Below, in pieces: positions 14,301 to 29,300 of a stretch of 64,000 nucleotides of DNA. The stretch comes from Saturnia japonica (lineage: Eukaryota; Arthropoda; Insecta; Lepidoptera; Saturniidae): NCBI GenBank assembly GCA_033032175.1, contig CM065304.1:8928001-8992000 (forward strand), read 5' to 3'. Below the pieces are notes generated by a model. The model searched no databases. It was not told the origin of the DNA and worked only from the letters and a program-made list of their open reading frames with translations. Every line of letters begins with the position of its first letter. Position 1 is the stretch's first letter. The position numbers were made by a program, and so were the translations under genes.

Positions 14301-17300
14301 AAAACAGACTGACAAAAAAAATGAATGTCATATTCATGATCATTGTTTTTTATAATGCCTACCTTTATAATAGGAAAATTGGAGAAATAAAATTACATAT
14401 ATAGATAGAATAACGGATTTATTAACAGATATTTTAAAAAAAATGGTGCCTATTTAATTGATACTTTATTTTGTTGTTTGTCTTAGTTGGACGATGCTAC
14501 ACTACAAGTATTCAAAGACGGTGATTACGGGTCGTACCTCGACCTGGATTCGACACTTGGCGAACAAGACGAAGAACTCGAGGGGCTTCAGGAAAAGTAA
14601 GTTATATATACTTACAAAGTGTAATTATAACTTTTTATACATCTAAGATAGCAGACAAGCGTATGATCCGTCTAATGGTAAGCGGTTACGATGGTAGCTT
14701 ATAAACGCTTATATGGTCTAGGTATCACTAGTGCGTTGCCGACCTAGAACCGCCGTTCTCCAAGGAGCTATGAAAACCCGACCCACCGTGGGAACACATT
14801 TTATGGATATAATATGTCTACGATATTCTGGAGGGTGGAGCGGAGGTATTTCACCAATCGGGTTGATCCAAGTAGAGACTGTGCTCTACCTCTCTTAATA
14901 ATAAAATTGTATTATTTTTGAGAAGAAGTGTTGCTGAGTGGTTCCTGTTGTTGCTGTTGTTGGTGTTGTTGTTCAAAACTGTAATGCGAGGTTGGAACCC
15001 TTATGAATAGCAAGTTGTAATAACTACCGCATCTTTTGAAGTTTGTTATATCTGATATTTTTATACCTACCATAAATATCCACGGATTACATTATGAGTA
15101 TGTTCTCAAGTGTATTAATGCATCCGATGCTGACGTTATTGATGTTTCCTCTTCAATTTGTCACCATGATATTCCCCTCTGAACATGTTCTCATAAATAT
15201 TATCTGATAAACAACGTGATATTTCCCCCTTAACATAATTATGATGATTGCCATAATAGTATCCAATCAAAACGTGAATCAAATTGCGTCCCCCCAATTT
15301 ATTACGTTTGGTGTTTATTTTTCCACGCACAAATATAACTTCTAATTTTTTCGATTATCAATTTCATTCTTCTCATATTTGATTAAGATTAGATCTACAT
15401 ATTCTTATTTGTGTATTTATTATATATAGGTCGATAACTTAATAGAGCATTATACACTTTTTCAAGTGAGTCAAAAAAAGCATTATTGGATTTTTTTAAA
15501 CCCAATATTCCTAACCAGAAAACAAAATTGTTGATTATGAAAAAATAACAGTATTATTATTATATCATTCGATAGTTTCACCAATAAAGATCAAGTTCTA
15601 GGAAGTAATGACACACAGCAAATTTAAGGAAAATGTTAGATTTTAATTAACTTTAAATAATGTCTTTGATTCATGCATTACTCGTACCTAGTTCGAAATG
15701 TTTTTTAATTTTAAAACAATTGGAATTAAAACGTAAAGTGAATTTGCGCCCTTAATTTAGATTTTGTTCGACGTTTCGTTGATTACTAATAACTATTTGC
15801 GTACCTACTGATTAGTAATTTGTTAAATAATTTATAAAAAATTATACTTGTAGATGGAATTAACCAATGATGAAAGATTTGATCTAATGGAGGCATTGTT
15901 TATCAATGGGAGGAATGCCACTCGCGCTTTGTCATGATACTGAAACAAATATCTGCAACGTGATTAACCCTTCTGTTAACCGTAATAGTTATTAACCTTA
16001 AACATGGAGGTAGCTATATCAAAAGTAAACTAATAAAGTCACCTATTTGTAATGAATATTTAAAAATTACTATTTTGAGTCATTCTCCAACAATTCCACC
16101 TGCAGTGTAGATGATAACATTCAAGTATCTTAAGCTACGATATGCAGGTAAAGTTCTTAAAAAAAATACAATTATAAATGCTACCACTCCAGATGCATTG
16201 TTCATAAATTACATGAATTAAGACACCTTCATTTTTGCAAGTCAATAAATTAGAAAATCGACAACGATAGACATTTTTATACAATATTTTATTCTCAGAC
16301 GAAAATATTTTTTCCAATAATGGTATGTGTAACCGAAGAAATAAACATTATTGGTCACACACTAATCCTTCACGGATAACCGAAGAGCAACGCCAAATGC
16401 GTTTTTTATACAAAGATTTTGAAGGATAACGATATTTTACTTTAAAATTTATGACGGAACATTGATCACTTTTAAATGTATCAATATTTTAAATGAATTG
16501 TTTGAAGAGCTGGTTAATTTGCCTTTGACCCAGACCGACCTATTATTCTTTCAATGAGGTGAAGCTCCAGCCCATAATAACCACGTAGTAAAAGAGATTT
16601 TGATTCAGCAGTTTGGCAAAAATGTTATTGCAACGCATGGTCTTGTGCCATGGCCAGCGAGATCTCTGGATCTTACTTTCTTAGAATATTTTCTCTAGAG
16701 GTTAGTAAAACCGAAATCTACAATGCCACCTTTTTTGGGAAAAATATAGTATATTTAAAAAAACTGCAAAATATATAGTACTTTTGGGAAATTTTGAAAA
16801 AAATATAGTACACATTTATTTTCAATCATTATTGAGCAACTGCCCAAAAAGGTGTAAAATTTTTTCAGGGCTCATATATGTGATTTATCTATTAATTTAT
16901 TCATTTTTCTGTTTGTGTTATATCCAAATAAGTGATCCGCTTTGCGCTGTTCTAATTCTTAGTTTAATTATTTTCATAATATTGTAAACACCTAAAATGT
17001 TGATATTCTTTTCATTTAACAAAAGAATATAAAATAAATTATTAAAAAAGAAACAAAAAAACCCGAATGCACAGAAACGCGACACAAAATATTTTTCTAT
17101 TGTTGCTTTTTATTTCATTCCCAGACATCATACTTGGTTGTTATAAAGCATATGCCACTCCCGCAATTAAAATTTGCCAAAGAAAGAAACATATATACTT
17201 ATATACATAAATACGCTCGAAAAACATAACCCTCCTTTTTCGCAGTCGGGTAATAAGCGCAACAGTTGAATTAGCGATGAAAATATAGTATTTTTCGTAC

Positions 17301-20300
17301 TTTATTATTTTTCTATAATATATAGTACAATTGACGAAAATATAGTACGATAATATATAATATAGTACGGGTTGCAATCCTAAATGCCACGTACAATGTA
17401 ATTGATGACTTGAAACTAATTTGAGTGTTGAAATCAATGGCCATCATTTTGAATACATATTTTAAAATATGTTAAATATTGATATATATAAGTAAAAATA
17501 AAAAATTGAATTTTTTTTCAAATATAAATATTTTAATTTTTTTTTTTAACAATGTAAATTAAAATTTTACTAAACCTCAGAACACAAGTAGCCTATTCAT
17601 TGATACCATTCCAATAAGCCCAAACACGATATCCCTTCTGTAAGTTGGTGAGGAGTTAAGTATCCTGCAGATTCCAGATAACGCTGCAGCATCAGGTTAA
17701 GACTTTTTTAATGCCATTTAAGTAACAGAATACCAAATCTCGACTCGATCAGACCTGTTGAAGATGCTCACATGGATTTTCAACTAAAAACCAGCTGATA
17801 ATCTTCAAACGGTTCAACACATTTTTTTATAATCATATAGCTAAGGACACTCAACTAATCAAGCCCTCTTTCAAATAAAAAAATCGAAATCACTTCAGCC
17901 GTTTGTGAGCTACGATGCCACAGACAGACACAGATAAAAAATAACACACGTGAAATTTATAACCCCCTCTTTTTGTGTGGGGGGTTAAAAATGAGCTATT
18001 TACTTTATTTGAAAAATTTGAACCTTATTAGCAACATTATCGAATGGTGTAATAGTACAATCTATGCATTTTTTATTTTCGAAATCAACGGATTCGATTC
18101 CTGGCTAACAATATTGATTTAAAAAATCAAATGATGCCGTTTTTGTTTTCCTAAACATCGGGGCTGAAACTCTTCTGAGTATTTTTCGCTGTTTGCCATA
18201 GTTTTGGATTTGCCTTCCACACCCACATTAAAAATTCACTTGTATAAGCGAAATACAGCTAATAACATAATATGTCCGTATTAGATTCTGTTACTCAATG
18301 TAACAGATATGTATTTTACACATGAATATAAAAACATTACACATGAATACCCCAAAATTAATGTAAATAATATCCTTGTTTTTTTCATCTTAATTTTTCA
18401 TTCGACCCCCTTAGATCTTTTACACTAATAGTGTGACCACTTACTTTTTGAAAACTCCCGGAATATTGCACAGTTTTCAGCGATTAGTTCAACCAAAGCT
18501 CCAAAGTTCATCGGACTATTTTCGAATAATTCAAAAATAGGCCAGAATGAAATAAGACACATGTCGATTTATTTAGGTTACCTACTGTTCATTTTGTTAA
18601 CCTAATAAACATTGTTTAGTGGTTTGTCCTATGCGGATTACTTTTAAATAAATTGAACATAATATATAATACTATAATACACTCAACGTCCCCTTAATGA
18701 GTACTAAAAAGCATGGGGATCAGAGGAATAACTGAATAAGTCTAGATTAATTTACCAGATAATTACGTGGTACGTAACTGTTAGGTCTCTATATTCATTA
18801 CATCCCGTTGTTTTATAGACCTCCACCCTACAGAACATCGCAGCCAAACTACATTGGGTTATGTCGACAACGCGCTAGTGATAGATACCTTTGGTGTTAC
18901 AAGTGCCCATAGGTAACGATAACCGCTTACAATCAGGCCTCTTGTTTGCTATATGTATATTCAAATGATATGCTGATAATACAGTAACAATTTTATAGAT
19001 TTATTTATTAGAATTAAAACTATTGAAACTTCAAATTTTTAGTTTTAGAATTAAACCTTAGAAGCATTAAGGGCAATTGTTCGGAAAATTTGGAACGGGA
19101 GTTTTGATGATGGGTGAGTGTGTCAGTGACAAAGTTTAAGAACTTTGACTAGAGATAATTCGTAAACTATAAGGTATAATTATTAGGTATATTAGCAATA
19201 TAGCCAGTTATAGTATGTCCTCTTGATCTCTAAAAATTCAAACTTCTTGCTTTATACACAAAGAAGAATTTACAGGGGGGTCAAAAGTACAGTTTTTTTA
19301 TTTGAACTGACTACACTGTTAGCCTTAGGGGCCCTATCCAAAAACAGAGCCGCTGCGGCTTTTACAGCTTCACCGGACTTGGAGGCGAGCGCTTAGGGCA
19401 CTCAACCGCGAAAGTTTGTGACGACCCGCACGAGGGTGCCAGAGTGGCCGAACCTCGGCTCGGGCGGTCGTCGCGAATGCGAAAAGGTCGCGATCTATCT
19501 AATTCCCTAATCCTAAGAGAATTCGAACTAACTAACATATACTCATATGCACGTCCCCCTCCTCCTGGGAGGAAGGAGGGGACCATGCGTATGTGTATTT
19601 AGTAATCGGAATGGTTTTTCTACACTAACTAGCGCATTAGTCTAACTAGCGCAAAAAAAGAAAAAAAAAGGTCCCTTACAGAACCTATGTACCTGTGTGG
19701 TGTGCACGTCTGTGTGTTCATACGTGTGTAATGTTGTATGTGGGTAGCTAAGTGTTGCACGTATAGTGTCACTTGTATCGTGAGGGCGGCTGCCTGACCC
19801 AAGGGCTTCACACCGAGGAACGGACCTAGGCTTGGGTTGCCGCTAGAGAGGGTAGACGTGACGGGTGTGCGGGAGCGAAGTTAAAGGAAGTCGAAAAGGA
19901 TATATATAGTGCGGCAGTGCCTTGCGCGCGACTTAGCGGGGGTACAACCGTGACCCCAGATTTATTTTTTATAAAAAGGGGGCAAACGGGCAGGTTGCGC
20001 ACCTGATGGAAAGTTATCATCGCCGCCCACAAACATTCGCAACACCAAAGGGCTCGCAGATGTGTTGCCGGCCTTTTAGGGAAGAGTAAGCTCTCTTATT
20101 GAAGGTCACCAGGTCATAACGGACAGAGTGGTTGTGCAAGGCAGAAAGTGCCTTAAGAAATGCACTGTTGTGAAACGCTGGACATCGAGGTGGTATGGAT
20201 GGAATTTGGACGTCCTTAAAGATACTGCGGAACACAGTTTTAGATTAAAGTACCGACTAAGAATAATACACCAATACTACCGACTCTAGGTTCATTAATA

Positions 20301-23300
20301 AAAACGTAACGGATTTTAAAACTTTTAATTTTTTATACTATTGATTTTTAGTTAACTGATATTGGTAAGGATATAAATGTGTAAAAATAAAATATTTTAT
20401 TTTCAGTCGAAAGAATGCTCTTGTACTTCGCACGCAGTTGTCGGTCAGAGTTCATGCTATCATTGGTAAGACTTTTTTTATTTACACAAATACTAGCTAT
20501 GCACGCGGCTTCGCTCACGTGGACTACAGAATGCCATCAATCGAGCACACGCGCGAATGATGCTCCCCCGCTCCCGGTTATTTTAAAGACAAAAATTCTT
20601 ATTTCGGGTAACCCTTAGAAGACAGACATATACTCTTGTTGACTTTTTTTTAGGTCTTTTTAAGATGTCCAATTATGTATTTCATTTTATTTCATATTCA
20701 GATATCTCTTCTGACTTACTTAACATAACGCCCAAATTAATTCACCATGAACAATTTTGTTTTATTTGCGCGAAACCCTAATTCTTTTTCTAAAATTACA
20801 GTAGACTTTGTTACTCCTTAGAACATCAGCTATTTACCAGTGAAAGTCCCGTCAAAATTGGTCCATCCGTTTCGGAGATTCCTGAACAAATAGACAGACA
20901 AACAGCCGGACAAAATTTTTTAAATTTTTATAGATATCGTATGTACTTTTCATATGCATTTAATAAAAAAATGTTATGTTGACTTTACAAACAAACGCTT
21001 CAATTTTATTAATTGTATAGATAATAAAACTAATAACTTATTAATTAATGCATATAAAAGAATATACTATACTCATAAAAAAATCCAATTTTAAAATAAA
21101 TTGTCTCTTTCTTTTTTTCCGGCTAATCTCCGAAACGGTTGAACCGATTGCGATTGGACTTTCACTTGCAGGTAGTTGATATTATAAGGAGTAAACATAA
21201 GCTACTTTTATTTAAAACATAATCAGGTTAACGCGCCACTAAAATAAACTAATCTAGCAGTGTCCAGTATCGCCGCATACGAAATTCCCCGCCAACGAAG
21301 ACGCAGAGCTAATACACTAAAAAAATATTAGAATTATTTTAAAAATACGGTCCATATTCCTCTTTCCATTGACTATAACTATCAATTTGAACGTAGCTTT
21401 CTAAATTTTATTTTCGAGGTGATTTTACTCGTGGTAGTTATTTGTGCTGTTCATGATTTTATGAAAAGACCAGCGATGTGCCCGCGGCTCCTCATGCGTT
21501 TGTTACTACGCAATAGCTATTTACATCCCGTAATTTTATGTTTACTTATATTATCGACAGTTCATATACCGTATCACCAGAGCAGTGGCATTATTTCCCG
21601 TGTACAATTTTCATTAAAATTGGTTGCCAAATATTTTTCTGTTCTACGTTTTCTAATGTATAACAACAGCTAATAACATAACAATAACGCAGCTAACAGC
21701 AGTAAATATAATGTATAACAGCTAATATTATAATGTGTATAATTAACAGCTCTTATAGCCTCTCTATTATTATGGTATGACGTATATACTTCCCGTCTAT
21801 ATTTTTTCACATCTTTCTTTTACGATTTCTTGAAGTAATATTGACAATTGTTATAATAGCCCATCAATTATGTAATTACTTATACTTCCTGTGTAAAACA
21901 TTTCATCGGAATCCGTTAAGAATTAATTATAAAATAAAGAAAATAGGTTTTTTTTTAATTTTATGGTTTCTAAATGTAATATTTCAATTTCTTATACCCT
22001 ATCAATTGTCCAATGACATAAGCATCGCGTATACAAAATTTCATAAGACTCGGTTTTGCCGCTTTTGAGTTAAATCCGGACATACAAACAGACAGAACTA
22101 CAGATTTATTAATATTTATATATAACTAAGTTGGTTGTATACTATGTACATAGACTATATTTTATTTGTGTTATAAAAGTACAATTTTCTTTTACAGAAC
22201 AGCTTCTTCACTCCCAAGGTCGAGAACTACGTAAAGCCTTGTTTTCTCTCAAACAAATATTACAAACTGATAAAGATTTAGTACACGAATTCGTTGCAAA
22301 TAAAGGTCTTGATTGTTTAATGCAAGTTGGCAATATGGCAGATCACAATTATTTGGATTATATTCTGCGAGCACTAGGCCAGGTGAGTGATTGATTTGAA
22401 GAGTGTCTTCTTAAAGGAATAATTTAGTCTATTTTGGTATGAAGTTGCTTAACGCGAGATGAGAGATGGGGAGCTAAACCAGAAAAGAGTCCGACCCGAC
22501 AGACGCTAAAAAGAGATAAACACATACATAGATATATAAGATTTTCAAACCTGTGACTATCGTGGAATTGGTCTAGCTGTATTATGATCAGATTTGTAGG
22601 CACTCTTGTATGTACAGTACGAGTGAGTGGTCGATGGTTTGACTACCGCTGTTTTAGGATTTTTGTATATTTTTACAATGATAGTTAATAATAAAATGTT
22701 TATTTTCATAACTTTATAAACAACAAGACAATTTTTAATAAAAAAGAAAACCAACTTCAATGATTTTTTAAATTTCCATTATTTATCTTCTAAGTTGAAG
22801 GTCTAATGACAATAAAATTAAAATAGAACCACTCTTGAGGTGTCTCCTATATAACAGAAAAAGAATCATCCAAATCGGTTCATAAACAAAGAACTTGTGA
22901 CTGAATATACATTTTTTTTAAACATTCTGATTGAGTAACCTCACGTCTCTTGTTACAGTCGGTTAAAAACTAAAAATAAAAAATGTATAAAGAAATAGTA
23001 AATCAGCGGGACTTGAATCATCGACCACTCGTACTGTACATACAACAGTGCGTTAGCCTACAAGTCTGCTTATCCCATATATCGAGGAAGGCTACAGGCT
23101 ATATAACATCATGATCAATAGGAGCGGAGCATCAATGAAAAATGATGGAAAGACGGGCAAATTTTATTTCTTTTGAGTTTCCATTGCGTTCGCTACGTAC
23201 ATAGTTAAAGTTACGCAAAAATTGTGTGTGATGGAATTGTTTCTATTAAAAAGTTCTAAAAAAAATCCGCGATAGGTTAAGATTTTTAAGGTTTACTCAA

Positions 23301-26300
23301 TACAATCTTTTTTATGGTAATAAAATATGTTCTAAAATAATGAATTATTTGCACCGGTGTTTTTATATACATGGTATTTTTATATACCGATATAATCCTA
23401 ATCGAAATAAATACGTTATTTTGAACAAAATTGCCCTTTAACAGTAATTGATTTAAATTAATATTTTAGGAGATATCACAATTTTAAAATAACTCGGCAG
23501 CAAAATAATGTTCAAGTACTACGAGCGCATTTCTATTATGCAGAATAATGTGGGAGGCGGGTGGCACCTAATAATACAGTGACTACGACGCACTCTCTTT
23601 AACCCTTTCTCTGTCTCTCTCTCTCTCTCTCTCTCTTACATGATGTAGACGAAGTTGCGCGGGTCAGCTAGTTACATATATATACCGAAAGGAACTTCAT
23701 TGCTACCGGGTATCCTCTCGAGTTTTCTTTTTTTGTATGGATACAATGAATTCCCTGATTCTATTCTCCAAATTTTACAGTAATGTAACATTGCATATTA
23801 TAATAAAAATTAAGATTTTCATGCTCGACTTTGTAGAATCTGCGTAAACGCCAACCTAAATTTTACCAAAGAGCAGCACAGTGTAATACTAGAAATAGAC
23901 ATAAATTAGTCGTAACATAATAATAAATGAGAGTGCTAAGAAATATGTTAGGAGTGAAATTGAGTGACAGGATAAGAAATAGTGTGATAAGAGAACTTTG
24001 TGGTGTGAAGAAGATATAGAGAAATAGATGCTTAAATGGTTTGGGCATTTTGAGAGGATGAATGAAAGAAGAATGACTAAACAAAAATAATGCGAGTGTG
24101 AAAGGAAACGTGCGAAGAGGAAGGCCTAGACGAACATTCATCGATTAAATCGGAGACGTTCTGAAGGCATGCATGAAAAGATTAATGAATGTTGAAGAAG
24201 CGAAAGATGTATGCCAGGATCGTAGCAGGTGGAAGGGCGTGGTCTCTGCCTTACCTGTTGCGAAAAAGGCGTGATTTATGTATGTATGTAGTCGTACCGT
24301 GTTTTAGACTTAATAAGATCAATTTTTTTTGTTTAGGTAATAGTGTTGGGATTTTCCGGACAAAAGTTCAAAGACCATGTCAAGCCGGTTTTACTGTCAT
24401 TAAGTGAATGATACTGTTATCTGGAAATGACCTCCCTCTCTGTGCATTTACTAAAATATTATTAATATGAGTATTAACTGTAAATTAATATTTTTACAGT
24501 TGAAAAAAAATAATATAAATCCCATGGAGTTTCTTGTCGGGTCTTATCAATGACTGGGATGTTTGCCGAACCGGTGTAGTAGTGTTTTGACGTTCATAAG
24601 TACCTTGTTAGGTCCTAAATTTAATAAAGCGTTTTTTTTTTATTATTATTTTGGTTTATAATTTTTAATAGGTGATTTTAAGTTCCCAGTTTCACAGTTA
24701 TAATAATAATAATAAAGCCCTTTATTCTGAGATAAAAGTAACGTACACATTACTAACATATCTCATAAAATGTTTCTAATCTCAGTGTGCCTCTTGGCAT
24801 AGGCCTCCTCTAACAATTTCCATTGTGCTCTGTCCTGAGTTACTCGTCACCACCTTGGGCCTGCAGTCATTTCGATGTCGTCCTTCCACCTTAGACACTG
24901 TCTTCCACGGCTTATTTTCTCATCTCTTGGGTACCACTCAGAAACTGCCTTGCACCATTTAACTTGGTTGTCACGCATCATATGTCCCGGTCCACCGCCA
25001 CTTTTATTGATCATTACGTAATAGAATATCGGGTAGCTGGTTTGCATTCTGATGTCAGTACTTCTGACTCTGTCTCGATGTTTTAATCCTACTATGCTGC
25101 GCTCCATTGCTCTTTGGCATTTGGCAAGTCATATATATTATATATCGCAATTTACTTAATCGATTATATTTTTACAGATCCTGCTTTATGTGGATGGCAT
25201 GCACGGAGTTATGGCTCATAAACGTTGTGTACAATGGCTCTATTCCTTAATCTCAAGCAAATTCAGGCATGTAGTTAAAACTGCTCTCAAGTTGCTTCTA
25301 GTTTTCGTTGAATATACGGAAAAAAACTGCATGTTGCTCATTGATGCCATTACTCAAGTCGACGGTTCTAATGGGCGTCCGTTATGGTACAACGTTATGA
25401 AGATTCTTCAAGATTTCGACGCTTCAGATACTGAACTCCTTATTTATGCAACCACTCTAATAAATAGATGTTTAAATAATGTTCCAAATAGAGACACATA
25501 TTATGATCAAGTCGACGCCCTACACGATCAGAGCATTGACGATATAATACGTTTATACATGTCGAAGCAAGGGACAGATTTAGACCTCTTGAGAGAGTTG
25601 CAAATTTTCGAAGCAGTCTTGCTTTTTGAAGACGGCGATGAAAGTGGAACAGCGCTCAAGTAAGTAACTTTTTTATTTAATTTTATCAATTACTTTTATA
25701 AACTAAATGTTAAAATTTTATTTTATAATAGTTGTTTCCAGTGACTCCACTCAAGTGAATTATTTTTATATGTTCCATAAGAACTGCCTAAAATTAGCCG
25801 AATCAACAGTGGACAAAGTTGTATTTTTTTTATACTACTTGGCCCCTAATGATTATAGCCTAAATACTACCTAGGGTTCAACCCTGTAAACTACATTCAA
25901 AACACCGAAAACTATATAAAATACAGTTATTACAAAATTTTATACTAGAAAAATATGATTTTTTGATATACCCCAGAAGATATAATATTATCTTACAAAC
26001 AATGTTTCAGGCAATTGGATGAATCTGTTATAAGTTCCTTACGGCGAAGAAGTCTCAGTTTAAATGCATCCGAAAGGAGAAAATCAAAGAAACAACAAAT
26101 GAAGGAAACAGGTAACATATAATAATTGTATTTGTTGTGTCCATCTGTTTTTGATGATATTTGTAGCTTTTTTACTAACAACAGCAAAACCAACGGTCAT
26201 CGATCACTCGGAACCTGTAACCAAAGCATCAAATAACAATCGCTCCCAGTTCCTACCTTCTATATTGGATAATAGAGAAAACAATGAATTAACTACAGCT

Positions 26301-29300
26301 TTAAAGAGGCGTAGAGACAAATATACGAGGCAGGCTCACCATATAATACAACAAAGAGAGATGATGAACAATTCAAATGGTATCTTTAATGGACTCTTCG
26401 AAAATACGAATGTCAACTCTCATGGAAATTTCACTAATAGTAAAAATTACTCAAATAACAATGGTAATGAACTATGCACTATGAACCATTACACTAATGG
26501 AGTAAGCGTTCATACGGAAGAAGAGGAACCTTACTTAAGGAAAACATCTCCGAATATTAACCTGACTGACGTGCTAAAAAACGGTTTGTTTGTATGCCAA
26601 TCTAACCCACTTACTTTTGCTTTTTTCACTTTATTGTATTTGATATTGCTGAATAAACTTTTTTCTAACTTTCTTCCATTATACTTATCTTTTTGTGGTT
26701 TAATAATATGATATAAAATTACTACCTCATTCAGGAAATCAAAGATATACCGCAGGGTTAAAACAAAGAATACAGAATGGGACTCTCGGACATAGTGTCA
26801 GTGCAGTGGATGCTATTGCAGTAATGCGACAGAAACAAATGGAAACTCCGGAAGCAAAAGACGACCGAGGGATTGTATTGAATAAAGAGCATACTATAAA
26901 AGATTTGGCACATAAATTAATCAGCCCTGTGAGCCTTACGACGGATGATAAACATTTACGAGTTTCTGACATGGCAGGAATTGTATTAAAAGCCAAAGAG
27001 GGATTAGCAAAATCCCAATCAAAAGGTAATTGAACAAGCTTAATTATATCCGCGATAATGACTCAGTGGTAGAGAGTACAGACACTGTGTCGATCGACTT
27101 AGGTTTTTGAGCTTTCGGTGAAAGAAAATGTCATAATAACACTATAGCATAGTGGTTGGACATTTACTAAATACCTTCATGACTAGCTACCACTCTCAAG
27201 TTCAAAATTTGTCACTAAGTAGGTACCTATAGATGTGTTATGGCAGCTGTACTTGCTATTCTAGTCTCAGTCATTTAATATCAAGTGAAATTATGGTTAA
27301 AACGCCAAAACCAATATTTTTTTAAATATTTCAACAATAACAATGTTTTCAGATAATTTATTACGCCAAGCTAGGGTTATATATTGGCAAGTATATTTTA
27401 CTATATTTTTAAGAAAAAAAAAAATTTCAATAAGTTCTGGGATAACTTTTGTACATGCATAATCATTTTTAATTACCTTAATGATTGCACAAATGCTGTA
27501 AATTACTAGGAACTACAACAAATTTAATATGTTTATTTCTCAATGTCCCTCCTTATTATAAATACATAGGATAAAATATGTCAAAAAAATACGCATAAAA
27601 ATTAATAACTACATATTATTTTATTTTTCTAACCATATATTTTAATATTTTACAGAGATCATTAAAAGTCCCTCAGTCGATAAGTCGCCAAAACTGCCTG
27701 ATGTAAAACTGTCGGAAAGCGATATACATTGGGAAGAATTAGAAAAAAACTGCGTCAACAGAAGTTATCACTTGTGTGATTTAGATTTTTCTGAAGTTAC
27801 AAGAAGATTCTGATGATGATTTAATTTCACCGGCCATAAATGCAGCAGGTGGACCACCACCTCCGCCTCCGAGTATCTTCCCACCTTTAGGAATGCCTCC
27901 TCCTCCTCTTCCCAATTCTTTGGTAAAAAATAAAGTTCCTATTCCACCACCAAAACTTACTCAGGCCGCAGCAAATCCAAATAAATCTGCAATTAAAAAA
28001 AGTAAAAAGACAGTGAAATTATTCTGGAAAGAAATACAGGAGCTACCAATTACACCAAAAGTACCAACTTTAATATGGGATCAACTGCCCGAAATTTCGG
28101 TTGATATGGCAGCGTTGGAGCATTTGTTTGAAGCAAAGAGCAACGATCTCGTCATTAAGGTTTTATTACTTTCTTAGAATGGATATAAACTTAAAATGGA
28201 TAGATTCGGATAATTCCATAGGAAATCATGATATTATCAAAGTCACTCCAATTTAGATTTTGCTTAAACTTTGTGGAAATGTTCTGTAAGGATCCAAAAA
28301 CGAAAATCCACAATGTTTTCTTTACGCATGCGCCATTTCCTGTCAACACAGCATAATAAAAATGTGGTGTTTTACAAAGCCTCATTAGCCTAATGGTCCG
28401 AAGCGCGACTGCTATGCTTGAGGTTCTGGGTTTGATTCCCAGGTCGAAAAAAGTGTTATTGGGTTTTTCTATGAAATTCTCAGTAGCAGTTCGGAGTTTG
28501 GCTATGTGCCCGATTAATGGCAATATAGGCTTGCCTCCTATTACGTTGGACCTATAAATATACTCGGCGAACCGTGGGTGTTCATTAGTACACTTCTCGC
28601 TAACCCTTCGGGGATATAGGCGTAATTGCATGTTATGTTATGTATGTGTTTAAAACATTTTGGAACCCTAAAGAATTCCCCACAAAATCTAAAATTGAGT
28701 GTCAACAACTTTAACATTTTTTAAATTTCTTTTGGAAAAACTTTATTTATAAAATATTATATAAACTAATTTGTATGTTATGGAGACTTTTAAATTATAT
28801 ATATTTTATTCTTTCATGTTTGGCTTCGACAACATATTCATAGGAGGTATGTACAACATATTTTAAATTTATTCAAATTTGATAAATAAATTGTGCTTTT
28901 TGATTTAATAACAAATACCTTTTATTGTAATTGTAAATTTACTAATTCCAAATTCCAGCACTACCTACTAAACTTATACCTATTATTCCCTGCTATTATT
29001 AATATAATGTAATACTTTCAGAAAATATCAGAACCAAAGCGAAATCTTATCTTAAATGCAAAACGATCAAATGCTATTAATATAGCAATTAAAAAGCTTC
29101 CCACGCCACAAACAATTAAAGCAGCTATAATGAAAATGGACGTGACTATAATAGGTCGTGAAGGAATTGAAAAGTTATTAAGTATGCTGCCAACTGAAGA
29201 GGAGAAAATACAGATCCAAGAAGCGCAAGTAAGAATATTAAAGTCATGTTATATTATGCCATGTGGTTGCTAAAATTCATTCGGTCGGTCCCATGCCTGA

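Noticed and set aside
23863..24141. A 92-codon minus-strand frame rich in Leu/Phe/Ser
   Set aside because: It is the antisense of a purine-rich LINE C-terminal fragment. The plus strand has the recognisable motifs.
28191..28631. 146-codon minus-strand frame
   Set aside because: It runs antisense through a SINE with A and B boxes on the plus strand, and no protein motif is present.
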